Virus record (IMG/VR): IMGVR_UViG_3300017824_000067
Location: 1-21,456 of that record
Direction: 5' to 3' (one strand)
DNA: 21,456 nucleotides
DNA from: a virus
Both the position numbers and the translations under genes were made by a program. Below the pieces are notes generated by a model that saw only the letters and a list, made by a program, of their open reading frames with translations, was not told the origin of the DNA and made no database searches. Shown here one piece after another: positions 1 through 7,538 of the stretch (its first letter is position 1; each line of letters opens with the position of its first letter).

Positions 1-2774
1 GCGTCTACCGAATAAATTTTATCATTACCGACTAAGTCTTTTGTACAGTCCGTACCTTGTATATTTGTTTGTTCACCTTTAGGGTCTTCCTTTATAATAA
101 GTTTTCCATCGTCTACCCACTTTTGTAAAGACTTTTGATTTTCATCCATCAAGGGTAATAAATATTTTTTTACACTATCTATCCTTCTTTTAGATAAAGC
201 ATTATTATAAACCACCGAATTAGGTGATGAAGCTGAACCCTGTAGTAAAACTTGAACAGTTGCACCCGCGTTTAATGCTTCACCAACTTTTTTAACAAAT
301 AATTGTGTTTTATATAACACTCCCGAATCCGAACTTGTTAAAATATTATCTATAAAAAACTGGTTTACATTATCTTTTTCATCTGCATTTGCGGTATTAC
401 TATATTCTGTCTGTAAACCAATATAATTTTGTAAAGCAGTGTTGTAAACTTCAGATGTTGTTGTGTCTGTTGAAGTCTGTGGACCAGGAACATCATTATG
501 AAAATAATAAGCAAAATCGAAATCTGTACTCTCTACTTTATCTTCATATTCTTCAGTGGTTACATCTAAATCGCCAGGTACTTCCGCATCAATAATGTCA
601 AAATTTTCTTTTACTTCTTGTCCAACTGAAGAGTTTACAACTATCTCATAAATGTCGCTATAAGTAAATTGTGGGAATCTCAACGCTAATTCGTAAATAT
701 CATATTTACGACATCCAGCAAAAAATGAATCAACAATTCCTGTAACTTTACTATTGTTACTTTCATTAGCCAATTCTTTGTCAACTATAGCATTTAATAC
801 CGAGGGATGGTCAACAACAATTTTCCAACTTAAACTACCCTGTCTTGTGGTATTATTATATGTATAGATTGGTTCAGGTCGACCTAAGAATTCGTTTTGG
901 TTCCAATTTGCAGAGTTTTGTTCGTTTACCTTCATATCATATGGTGGGAACCACATAATTCTACCACCATTAGGTCCTCGTTCACAATGTGGCAAATCTT
1001 GATAGGTGAATCCTTTTTTTCTTGATGTTCTCCAAGCCAAATTTTCTATTGAGAACATATATTTTTTAACTCCTTCACTACTAAAATCATTTCCTGTTAA
1101 ATTAGTAGTATCTGTACCTCTCATAGGTGCAATATTTAAGTTATATGTGTTATCTAAAACCGAATATGTAAATCGTCTATTGTTGGTTGTTATACCTTCT
1201 GTTTTTTGTAAATCCGCCATAGAATAATACGGAGTGTCTTTTGTAAAGACTCTACAGTACTCTTTACCCACAATAGCACCTCCCTCATCTCTGTACGCGA
1301 TAACTCGTGAACCTTTAGTAAGTTCTCTTGTTCCGTCATGAAATACTTTAGAGATTTGGTCAATCGCATTACCTACGTGTTGTAATTTTCTAACACCAAC
1401 AACTTCGTCAGCGGAGTTTATTAATTTTTGAGTATTATCAAGTATGGACCCAGGTGTATAATTGTAATCACCTGTACCGTCTACTGATTGTGTGGCGGTA
1501 AATGTGTTTTGAACCCCCTGCTCGTTCCAATCAGTATCTATCGTACCAAAAAACTCTGCACCGACACCAACTTTTTGACCCGCCCTGTCTTTGTATTTAG
1601 GGGATACCCATGTAAAACCACCTTGTAATCCTCCGTCATCGTATGTGGATGTTTGGTTTAAACCGAACTTATAGGTATTATCTTTTTGTTCGTTTTCATA
1701 GATTTTAGCAATCTCATCATAACCATAAACGGGTGTTTGAACTTTATTTCCGTCTTGATTTAAAGGTAAGGATTCTGCAGGAGCAACAATATCTTTCATC
1801 TCCTGTTGAGAACTTCCTACATAATAATTTTGTTTTGGTACTTTAGTGAATAAATCGGTTAAGAAATTTCTATTATAATCTGGTATATATCTGTTTAGTG
1901 ATAGTCCTTTGAATAGTCTCGACCTTTGTCCTCCACCTGTATTTTCCAAGAATATCTGCATTCCTGTTTTTTCGGTAGGTAACGCCAATACTCCTCTTTT
2001 ATCAAATAATCCCGTAATAGAATTAGCAATTTGATTAAAATACATTTGTTTTGGTTGGTCACTAAAATAGTCCCCCGGTATCCAAGAGTATGGGGAATAT
2101 ACACCACTAATACGACTAATGAAATCTAATCCCTTACCGATTAATCCTTTTGGTACTGAGATTTTCCAATCTCTTTCGACTATAGACCTATTTCCTGTTG
2201 TTATTGCTAATAATTCAAATGGGTCAGATAGGGCATCTAACGCATTAACTCTACCAATTGTTTGTTGGTAGGTTTCTTCGGAAATCCTATACTGAAACTC
2301 TGTTTTAAGTGATTCCGCGGCTATTCTTGCTAAATCAGAATCTTGTGAAAGTGGTCCGTTATCTCCCTGTGGGTTAGAACTCGTTAATAAATTAAATGAA
2401 TTATATGAAGACGCAACAAAATTATAATAAGGACTTTTACCTATCAATGCCGGTACACCATTTGACATATTAAGGTTTAAAGTATTATTAAAACTCGTCA
2501 CCGAATTAATAAACCCTACATCATCTATAGATTTAGGTTCACCAAAACCACCTTCAGGACCATATTGATTTTTAACATAGAGAGAAGTGTTTTCGGTACT
2601 ACCAATAGTTTCCACTTCTTGTGAATCAATAACTCCAACATCGTTAATATCTATTTGACTCTGACCTGGTTGACTGGCAGGGGTAAAACCATCACTATTA
2701 TATGGTTCTAAGTTTTTTACTAATAACTTCTTTCTGAAGTTTTCAGTTGAGTCAAATGATAATGGACTTTGCAT
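1..2774 (-). CDS. Large virion structural protein with OmpA-like C-terminal segment (3' end outside window)
   Basis: I read this frame from the ATG at 2774 to the window edge without meeting a stop, giving 924 residues; the C-terminus lies beyond position 1. The protein starts MQSPLSFDSTENFRKKLLV. The middle (about residues 590-690) has aromatic-rich stretches such as RIMWFPPYDMKV and FLGRPEPIYTYNN, a style I associate with phage baseplate or tail proteins but cannot assign to a named family. Residues about 825-875 resemble an OmpA/MotB peptidoglycan-associated domain: VQVLLQGSAS followed by YNNALSKRRIDSVKKYL, matching the family pattern G-x-(TD/AS)...N..LS..R...V..YL. It is the gene after the tape measure in transcription order, which suits a baseplate or tail-tip part. 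A cell-wall-binding role during infection is inference. No Shine-Dalgarno is visible before the ATG. Confidence 0.75.
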   Translation of the reverse strand, partial: MQSPLSFDSTENFRKKLLVKNLEPYNSDGFTPASQPGQSQIDINDVGVIDSQEVETIGSTENTSLYVKNQYGPEGGFGEPKSIDDVGFINSVTSFNNTLNLNMSNGVPALIGKSPYYNFVASSYNSFNLLTSSNPQGDNGPLSQDSDLARIAAESLKTEFQYRISEETYQQTIGRVNALDALSDPFELLAITTGNRSIVERDWKISVPKGLIGKGLDFISRISGVYSPYSWIPGDYFSDQPKQMYFNQIANSITGLFDKRGVLALPTEKTGMQIFLENTGGGQRSRLFKGLSLNRYIPDYNRNFLTDLFTKVPKQNYYVGSSQQEMKDIVAPAESLPLNQDGNKVQTPVYGYDEIAKIYENEQKDNTYKFGLNQTSTYDDGGLQGGFTWVSPKYKDRAGQKVGVGAEFFGTIDTDWNEQGVQNTFTATQSVDGTGDYNYTPGSILDNTQKLINSADEVVGVRKLQHVGNAIDQISKVFHDGTRELTKGSRVIAYRDEGGAIVGKEYCRVFTKDTPYYSMADLQKTEGITTNNRRFTYSVLDNTYNLNIAPMRGTDTTNLTGNDFSSEGVKKYMFSIENLAWRTSRKKGFTYQDLPHCERGPNGGRIMWFPPYDMKVNEQNSANWNQNEFLGRPEPIYTYNNTTRQGSLSWKIVVDHPSVLNAIVDKELANESNNSKVTGIVDSFFAGCRKYDIYELALRFPQFTYSDIYEIVVNSSVGQEVKENFDIIDAEVPGDLDVTTEEYEDKVESTDFDFAYYFHNDVPGPQTSTDTTTSEVYNTALQNYIGLQTEYSNTANADEKDNVNQFFIDNILTSSDSGVLYKTQLFVKKVGEALNAGATVQVLLQGSASSPNSVVYNNALSKRRIDSVKKYLLPLMDENQKSLQKWVDDGKLIIKEDPKGEQTNIQGTDCTKDLVGNDKIYSVD

Positions 2775-2790
2775 CTATATATTCTTTTTA

Positions 2791-2798
2791 GATAAATA
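2791..2798 (-). promoter_or_regulatory. TATTTATC element ahead of the large structural gene
   Basis: Reads TATTTATC on the minus strand, 16 nt before the ATG at 2774 and followed by an A-rich stretch. It is one of eight similarly placed TATTTAT(A/C) elements in the window. A promoter role is inferred from recurrence only. Confidence 0.35.
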
Positions 2799-2800
2799 GA

Positions 2801-2824
2801 TGGTTATATTATTTTATATAACCA
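2801..2824 (-). terminator. AT-rich hairpin between tape measure and large structural gene
   Basis: A perfect 9-bp stem (TGGTTATAT paired with ATATAACCA) closes a 6-nt loop. It sits 12 nt after the stop of the tape-measure gene. The run that follows on the minus strand (TCTATTTATC) is only moderately T-rich, so this may be a weak terminator or an mRNA processing/stability hairpin. Confidence 0.4.
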
Positions 2825-2836
2825 CAGTTTATAGAT

Positions 2837-4804
2837 TTATCCGTATCCACCACCCATATTAAATTCTGTTAAGGTACCTAATCTATTTTCTAATTGAGAT
2901 TTTATTTTAAACATGGCGTCAGGATTATTAACTAATAGGGTGGCTAACTCTTCTTTAGTCATTGGTGAGTTTGTTGGTATTCCTTCTATGTTGAGATTAA
3001 CTTGTCCGTTTACCGCCAATTGTACTGGAGTATTATCTGTAGAATTAACATTAAGACTCGAAGTTTCTATATTGTTAACTGCCATATTACTTCTATCAAA
3101 TCTATCACTCACCTCAGTTGTATTGTTATTGGTCCTATCAAATCTATCATCACTTGTTACATTTACCGTATTATCTTCATTACTCCTATCAAATCTACCA
3201 CTACTAACATTCACAGTATTACCGATAATTTCAAGGAAAGGTATATCTTTTAAGGCATTAGTAAGATTATTCCATCCGTTTTTTAGTGGGTCGATTATTA
3301 ATGTTCCGTAATCGATATTCTCCAATGCGGGTACTAATTTACTATCTACCGCCTCACTAAACTTATTAAGCCCATCAACTATCGCATTTGCCATTTCATC
3401 AGCATCTGTTTTATCTAATTTAAGTTGTGTTGCAAGTGTCCCAAAAGTGGTAGTTACACTTTCAGGTAAAGCTACTTCACTTTCTCTTGCTAAAAAACTT
3501 TCAGTTAATAATGATTGTACTTTAGATATGTTTTCTCCGAAAGTTTCAAATCCGCCTGATTGAACTAAATTTAATGTTGTTAGTTTTACAAGTGTGTTTT
3601 GAGCTGCCTGTATTTCATTTAAGAAACCCATAGATTGTTTAGCAACGTCTAGTTCAGACATATTATTAACGTCTAACATACTTTGTAATTCTCCGTAATC
3701 ACTAGCAACTAACTCATTGAACCCTTCACCTATTTTTTTAATAGACCCATCAGGCATCGTTATTTCCATGGTTCCGTTAGCCCCAATTTTACCTAAACTT
3801 GCAATTAATTCTTTTTGTTCTTCAGGTACAGTATTAAACCCATCAAGTAATTTTAATTTTTCAGTTCTTTGGGCCGCGTTTATAGCCATTTCTGAGAATT
3901 CTTGGTAAGATTGTCCTGCTAAACTTGCAGCTTCTCTAAGACGATACATTTCAGTAACCGGAATATTAAACTCCCCGGTCTCTTTATTAAAATCTACTGA
4001 GGCTCCTGCCATATCTACAAGACTCGTTTGTAACCCTTCCATATCAGTCTGAGCCATATGTAGTAATTGGAATGGGTCTCCTAACGCTCCTACTGCCCCT
4101 CCTAACATCTGAAATCCTGCTGCGGTTTCAATGGCTTTATCTGGTGACATTAACTCATCCGCAAAACTAACAGTTTTACTCATATCGATTCTTAATGCCT
4201 GAGCCTGTGCAACCATTTTAGAAAGTCCTTCAACTCCATCTTTAAAATTATAAGTAACCATTAGTTTGAGGTTTTTATTAACCTCTCCCATGAAAGCTGA
4301 AACATTAACCCCATAGGCCCTTGCCTCATCGGTCATATCTGACATCATGTCTAAAGTTTGGTCAGTGGTATACCCTAAAGTATCAAAAGAGGTGGCCATC
4401 TCAGCTAATTGAGCTGAAGTCATATTAGCCATAGAACCTAATAACTGAAATCTACTAATTTGTTGGTCAGTAAAAAATGTATTTCTTTGCATGGATTCGT
4501 TCAATGCACCAAATAACTCTAAGTTTTTTGAAGCATCAACACCGATAAGTTCTGTTGTTTTTGCTGCCTGTGCTACAACCCTCTGAACTTGATTACTTAC
4601 AATTCTGGTTTGACCAAGAGTTGTCCTAACAGTATTGGCAGCTTTCGTATTAATTTCAGCGGCACCATTTATAACTTGTTGAACATTTGTAATACTAGTC
4701 CTCAAATTACCTGCAAAGGTTTTTAAGCTAACATCCGCCAATTTAATATTTTCGGATAAAGCCTTAGTATCACCAACTAACCCGTTACCATTTTCTTGAA
4801 ACAT
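2837..4804 (-). CDS. Putative tail tape-measure protein
   Basis: A 655-residue protein, mostly helical and rich in Ala, Met, Gln and Thr. Long amphipathic stretches fill about residues 1-330 and a small hydrophobic Gly/Ala segment (MLGGAVGALG) lies near residue 235. It follows the two chaperone-position ORFs, which is where tape-measure genes lie in many contractile and siphovirus tails. The length is close to T4 gp29 (590 residues), so it would fit a tail of about T4 length by the usual ruler rule. The C-terminal third changes character: residues about 535-570 carry three copies of a D/GRFDRS/TN motif in Asn/Thr-rich sequence, and the last residues are Gly-rich (GGGYG). No Shine-Dalgarno is seen. 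The role is inferred from composition, length and position, not from a diagnostic motif. Confidence 0.65.
   Translation of the reverse strand: MFQENGNGLVGDTKALSENIKLADVSLKTFAGNLRTSITNVQQVINGAAEINTKAANTVRTTLGQTRIVSNQVQRVVAQAAKTTELIGVDASKNLELFGALNESMQRNTFFTDQQISRFQLLGSMANMTSAQLAEMATSFDTLGYTTDQTLDMMSDMTDEARAYGVNVSAFMGEVNKNLKLMVTYNFKDGVEGLSKMVAQAQALRIDMSKTVSFADELMSPDKAIETAAGFQMLGGAVGALGDPFQLLHMAQTDMEGLQTSLVDMAGASVDFNKETGEFNIPVTEMYRLREAASLAGQSYQEFSEMAINAAQRTEKLKLLDGFNTVPEEQKELIASLGKIGANGTMEITMPDGSIKKIGEGFNELVASDYGELQSMLDVNNMSELDVAKQSMGFLNEIQAAQNTLVKLTTLNLVQSGGFETFGENISKVQSLLTESFLARESEVALPESVTTTFGTLATQLKLDKTDADEMANAIVDGLNKFSEAVDSKLVPALENIDYGTLIIDPLKNGWNNLTNALKDIPFLEIIGNTVNVSSGRFDRSNEDNTVNVTSDDRFDRTNNNTTEVSDRFDRSNMAVNNIETSSLNVNSTDNTPVQLAVNGQVNLNIEGIPTNSPMTKEELATLLVNNPDAMFKIKSQLENRLGTLTEFNMGGGYG
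3093..3200 (-). repeat. Three RFDRSN-coding repeats
   Basis: A 15-nt unit, CTATCAAATCTATCA on the plus strand, occurs at 3093-3107 and 3135-3149 and with one change (CTATCAAATCTACCA) at 3186-3200. The spacings are 42 and 51 nt, both multiples of three, so the tape-measure frame is kept and each copy encodes RFDRSN or RFDRTN. The sequence between copies is Asn/Thr-rich. Confidence 0.8.
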
Positions 4805-4817
4805 AAAATACTTTTAC

Positions 4818-4825
4818 TATAAATA
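4818..4825 (-). promoter_or_regulatory. TATTTATA element ahead of the tape-measure gene
   Basis: TATTTATA on the minus strand (TATAAATA on the plus strand), 13 nt before the ATG at 4804 and squeezed into the 25-nt gap after the small upstream ORF. A promoter role is inferred from its recurrence at other genes. Confidence 0.35.
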
Positions 4826-4829
4826 TTGA

Positions 4830-5051
4830 TTAACGAGATTTTTGTCTTTGTTTCTCAATTTCCTCATTTCTTTTTGCAAATTCGGATGATAGTTTGTCTA
4901 TAAAAAATTTTCTCTCGTAGGTAGGCATAGTTTGAAGGTCTGAGTAAGACATATTAACATGTTTACTCAGATAGTAGAACTCATCAAGCATAGTTTTCCT
5001 ATAATCAGAAGAAAGGACGAAAAAACTCTGCCCCAAAAGTGATACGCACAT
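4830..5051 (-). CDS. Small tail-assembly protein overlapping the gp26-like gene (possible frameshift partner)
   Basis: 73 residues if read from the ATG at 5051, overlapping the 3' end of the gp26-like gene by 47 nt in another frame. A second in-frame ATG at 4991 lies 13 nt after that gene's TGA and would give MLDEFYYLSKHVNM..., so the first 20 residues may not be made separately. The core, SYSDLQTMPTYERKFFIDKL, has a compact helical look with an M-P-x-x-x-R motif; the tail is highly charged. Lying between a hub/chaperone-type gene and the tape measure, it occupies the place of the second tail-assembly chaperone (the T part of lambda G/GT, or E' of P2). It may be translated by reinitiation or as a C-terminal extension through a +1 or -2 frameshift. 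The function is inferred from position. Confidence 0.55.
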   Translation of the reverse strand: MCVSLLGQSFFVLSSDYRKTMLDEFYYLSKHVNMSYSDLQTMPTYERKFFIDKLSSEFAKRNEEIEKQRQKSR

Positions 5052-5754
5052 TCACTTTTTCTCCTGACGGGGCTGTAACAGTTCTATTTAGGTCTAATTT
5101 AGGTTCACAATCTGACATTGTGTTCCTAATAAATTTAGAATCCATAATAGGTAGCGTATTTATAAAAGTTGATATTTTTTCTCGGCTTTCATCACCGTCA
5201 ATTGAAACAACATGTTTTTCTAATCTTTTTGTAACTATTGGAACTGTGACCCCTACCGGATAACTTTCATCTAATTTACTTAGTTCTGTAGTGTCTCCTA
5301 CATTTAAAAGTCGACAAACAACGTTAACCCCTGTTTTTGGTAAGTTAAACTCAAACAATCCTTTGTCGTTTGGTTTTATTTTAGGTTGTAGAATATTTAA
5401 CTCGTCTAACAAAATAGTCGCGTCAAAATCTTTTTTTGTTTTTGGGTCTTTTAATTTAAAGTTATAGTCAGGACCAAACGCAGTGTTTCTTAAAAATATA
5501 AGTATTGCTTCTGCGTCTCCATCAAGTATTTCATTGACATTGAAGTCAGGTTCATAAATTTTATTTTTTAATAGTGTCATCACTAAGTTTTTATCCCCAC
5601 CTGCCGATAATAATATATTTTCATCTTGAGCGGTTAGATAACCCACTTTAAGAGATTTCTTCTTATTTGAATAGAATAACCCTTGTGATGGTAATGGTAC
5701 CACGTCATGTGGTAAGTCCATATTCATTTGTCCGTATTGTTTTCCTTGGTCCAT
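5005..5754 (-). CDS. T4 gp26-like baseplate hub / tail-assembly protein
   Basis: 249 residues. The N-terminus VVPLPSQGLFYSNKKKSLKV, followed by GYLTAQDENILLSAG, fits the conserved P-S-x-G-x-(F)Y ... LT-x-x-(D/E)E-x-IL pattern that I recall from T4-type baseplate proteins annotated as gp26-like. These act in the cytoplasm during assembly of the baseplate hub and tail. The middle and end are beta-rich with a terminal aromatic segment (FGAEFFRPFF). The gene lies after the tail tube gene, behind a terminator, and before the tape measure, which is the usual chaperone slot. Its last 47 nt overlap the next ORF in a different frame. Family assignment is from remembered motifs, so the exact T4 counterpart (26 or 51) is uncertain. 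Confidence 0.6.
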   Translation of the reverse strand: MDQGKQYGQMNMDLPHDVVPLPSQGLFYSNKKKSLKVGYLTAQDENILLSAGGDKNLVMTLLKNKIYEPDFNVNEILDGDAEAILIFLRNTAFGPDYNFKLKDPKTKKDFDATILLDELNILQPKIKPNDKGLFEFNLPKTGVNVVCRLLNVGDTTELSKLDESYPVGVTVPIVTKRLEKHVVSIDGDESREKISTFINTLPIMDSKFIRNTMSDCEPKLDLNRTVTAPSGEKVNVRITFGAEFFRPFF

Positions 5755-5766
5755 AATTGTCTATAT

Positions 5767-5803
5767 AATAAAAAAACCATAGAAGTACAATGACTCCTAT
5801 GGT
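5767..5803 (-). terminator. Rho-independent terminator after the tail tube gene
   Basis: On the minus strand a 7-bp stem (ACCATAG with CTATGGT, 5776-5803) extends inward by a 3-bp AGT/ACT pairing past one mismatch, with a 6-nt loop. It is followed at once by seven T then ATTATA (5767-5775). It lies 45 nt past the tail tube stop, so it would end a highly expressed tube transcript before the gp26-like gene. The plus-strand side has no T run, which supports the orientation. Confidence 0.8.
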
Positions 5804-5847
5804 CTTAAATATATGATTGATTGATTTTTAATCAATACTATTTTATA

Positions 5848-6336
5848 TTAATATACCAAAATACATCTATCAGGACGTAATGTTGCTGTTATTGTAGCAA
5901 GAGCATCATCACTATAACCTAAACTATCGAAATTGACATCCGTTAAGAATGTTCCTTGTAGAATCCATTTTTCGACTGCGACTCCTGTTGGGTCTAACAT
6001 TTCCAAGTCTAAGTCCTTTTTGTATCCTGCAGCATAACCCATACGACCTGTTACGGACTCTGAGTGTAATCTAACCCACTCCATTAAAGCTTGTGAAGCT
6101 GATGGTCCAATTGGGTCACGGAATGTAACGTTTATCGTGTTCCACACGAATCTACCTGCCACATATGTGGATGTATTTAAAAAAGGAATTTCAGTTGACC
6201 CGATTTGGATGTTAGGTCTTGATGTAGACTCAACATACCAAGAATTAATACCCAATGAAGATGGAAACGATAGTATAAATCGATTCTTCCTTTTTGGTTC
6301 ATAGGGAACGGGCATTTTCATTAATAAGTCTGCCAT
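5848..6336 (-). CDS. Tail tube protein (T4 gp19 family)
   Basis: 162 residues, against 163 for T4 gp19. It polymerises into the inner tube of the contractile tail through which DNA passes. Features seen are the N-terminal PYEPKRKNRFILSFPS strand region, the PFLNTSTYVAGRFVWNTINV segment followed by FRDPIGPSASQALMEW (the strand-turn-helix typical of gp19-like tubes), the MGYAAGYKKDLDLEMLDPTG strand pair, and a beta-rich C-terminus TATLRPDRCILVY. It is flanked by the sheath gene upstream (with two small genes between) and a terminator downstream, consistent with separate high expression. No Shine-Dalgarno is present; the leader is A-rich. Confidence 0.88.
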   Translation of the reverse strand: MADLLMKMPVPYEPKRKNRFILSFPSSLGINSWYVESTSRPNIQIGSTEIPFLNTSTYVAGRFVWNTINVTFRDPIGPSASQALMEWVRLHSESVTGRMGYAAGYKKDLDLEMLDPTGVAVEKWILQGTFLTDVNFDSLGYSDDALATITATLRPDRCILVY

Positions 6337-6368
6337 TGTATTTTGGTTTTATATTTCTTTAGTTTATT

Positions 6369-6380
6369 TATTTATAAATA
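6369..6380 (-). promoter_or_regulatory. Palindromic TATTTATAAATA promoter candidate for the tail tube gene
   Basis: The 12-nt palindrome contains TATTTATA and the T4 late-promoter box TATAAATA on both strands. On the minus strand the TATAAATA copy (6369-6376) ends 32 nt before the tail tube ATG, a suitable distance for a late promoter with a short leader. Confidence 0.5.
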
Positions 6381-6457
6381 TCCAGTTAGAAAGTTTTTCT
6401 ATTTACTTTTATTTTTTTTTCAGTAATCTCTACTAGAGCAAATAAAATATTAATAAT

Positions 6458-7309
6458 TTAAACTTCTTTTTTATCTCCTCCTTTAGTTAAATACGTTTTA
6501 ACTGGTTTATCTTCATATTCTTTATCTAAAAATGCTTTAATCTTTTCTACATTGCCTGGGTCATCATCTGAAAACCCAATCATAGGTATAAAATTATTTT
6601 TTATATCATTCTTAAGAAAGGCTTTTTTACCGATTCTTTCACTCATTTCCTTAACATATGAAATAAATTCTCTTAACGCCTTTATTTTACCCTCTTCAGG
6701 GTCAGCAGCGTTACCCTCACCATATGTTACAGGATAATACTTGTTAAGGTCTAAATAATCGTTAATCATTATTGAAGAGTCTTTTTCCTCGTCACCCGAC
6801 ATATTACGATATTTCTTTAAATTGTCAATTAACATATCTTTGTCAATACCATTGTGGTTAGTTACTATCATATTATATATAGCATCACGTAATACTGATG
6901 GTGTGTGACCTCTTGCGGTTATTATTGAGAAAATTGAACCACCGTTTATTGCTTCAACAAAATCGTTCCATGAAGGACCTGGTTTTGCCATCATTGAATC
7001 AATTATAAATGCTTTATCTCCCTTTACACCGAAGTTTCTGTATGGGTCATCTGCATATCCCACAACCATTTCACCTTTATATTCGAAAGGTTCTTTACCT
7101 ATGAACCCTCGATAATCTGCAAAATCCTCGGTAGACATACCTATTTCTTTACCTTCATCAGACATAACAATAATCTGAGTTGGCATTGTAGCGATATTGT
7201 CGTCCCAATCAAAAGCATAGTATTTTAAATCAGGATTACCCTCAGGGTCAAACCCTTCACGTAATTGTTTTTCGTGATAAAACTCTCTAATAATCCTTTT
7301 TATACTCAT
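6458..7309 (-). CDS. HAD-superfamily phosphatase
   Basis: 283 residues. The haloacid dehalogenase-like signatures appear in order: motif I YYAFDWDDNIATMPT (nucleophile D34, acid/base D36), motif II SIITARGHTP (T131), a Lys-bearing motif III candidate GKIKALREF (K207/K209) and motif IV IGFSDDDPGNVEKI (D248-D250). Together these predict a Mg-dependent phosphohydrolase; the substrate cannot be read from sequence. The N-terminus MSIKRIIREFYHEKQLREGF is a basic helix ahead of the catalytic fold. The ATG overlaps the TAA of the 50-aa gene (TAATG), implying translational coupling. Its place between sheath and tube genes is unusual. Roles in nucleotide metabolism, removal of a modification, or as a virion-carried enzyme are all possible. 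Confidence 0.82.
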   Translation of the reverse strand: MSIKRIIREFYHEKQLREGFDPEGNPDLKYYAFDWDDNIATMPTQIIVMSDEGKEIGMSTEDFADYRGFIGKEPFEYKGEMVVGYADDPYRNFGVKGDKAFIIDSMMAKPGPSWNDFVEAINGGSIFSIITARGHTPSVLRDAIYNMIVTNHNGIDKDMLIDNLKKYRNMSGDEEKDSSIMINDYLDLNKYYPVTYGEGNAADPEEGKIKALREFISYVKEMSERIGKKAFLKNDIKNNFIPMIGFSDDDPGNVEKIKAFLDKEYEDKPVKTYLTKGGDKKEV

Positions 7310-7461
7310 TACTTCTTATCTTTATTAGTATTAAGTTTTTCAATTAATCTTTCTAACTGATTCTCAGAAATTACAATATTTTGAGGTTTTTCAGAGAAAG
7401 ACTTAGTTCCGTTAGCTTTAATAGATAACGCTTCGTTAAGTGCTTTTTTCTTAAATTCCAT
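7309..7461 (-). CDS. Small hypothetical protein (50 aa) coupled to the HAD gene
   Basis: Reads MEFKKKALNEALSIK... to ...NTNKDKK, 50 residues, highly charged and mostly helical (ENQLERLIEKL) with no Cys or membrane segment. The stop TAA shares its last base with the ATG of the HAD phosphatase, so the two are likely translated together. The ATG is preceded by AAAAAAAAGGAA, an A-rich leader. No family recognised; it could be a small partner of the phosphatase. Confidence 0.6.
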   Translation of the reverse strand: MEFKKKALNEALSIKANGTKSFSEKPQNIVISENQLERLIEKLNTNKDKK

Positions 7462-7495
7462 TTCCTTTTTTTTATTTAAACGTTTAATAGGCTAA

Positions 7496-7517
7496 GAGGA
7501 GGGAATTAACCCTCCTC
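7496..7517 (-). terminator. GC-rich hairpin after the tail sheath gene
   Basis: A perfect 8-bp stem GAGGAGGG/CCCTCCTC with a 6-nt AATTAA loop, 21 nt past the sheath stop. It is strikingly GC-rich for this genome. No T run follows on either strand (minus continues TTAGCCTATT), so it may protect the 3' end of the sheath mRNA or attenuate transcription into the 50-aa/HAD pair instead of terminating outright. Confidence 0.5.
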
Positions 7518-7538
7518 AATATAATAAATAGTCAGATA

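Noticed and set aside
1895-2107. 70-codon minus-strand frame inside the left-edge gene
   Set aside because: It is a shadow frame of the 924-codon frame, which is open throughout and protein-like.
3093-3200. CRISPR-like array
   Set aside because: The repeats are 15 nt, spaced in whole codons and translate to a clear RFDRSN motif inside a coding frame.
2913-3311. Open frames on the plus strand opposite the tape-measure gene
   Set aside because: They are antisense shadows with low-complexity Leu/Ser/Thr translations caused by the repeats and codon bias of the minus-strand gene.
5005-5051. Classical -1 slippery site at the TTTTTT run in the chaperone overlap
   Set aside because: The second ORF is in the +1/-2 frame relative to the first, so a simple -1 slip would not enter it.
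6390-6420. TAGAAAGTTTTTCTA hairpin followed by a long T run on the plus strand
   Set aside because: It looks like a terminator only for plus-strand transcription, but no plus-strand gene lies nearby; the stem is weak and AT-only except one pair, so chance is likely.
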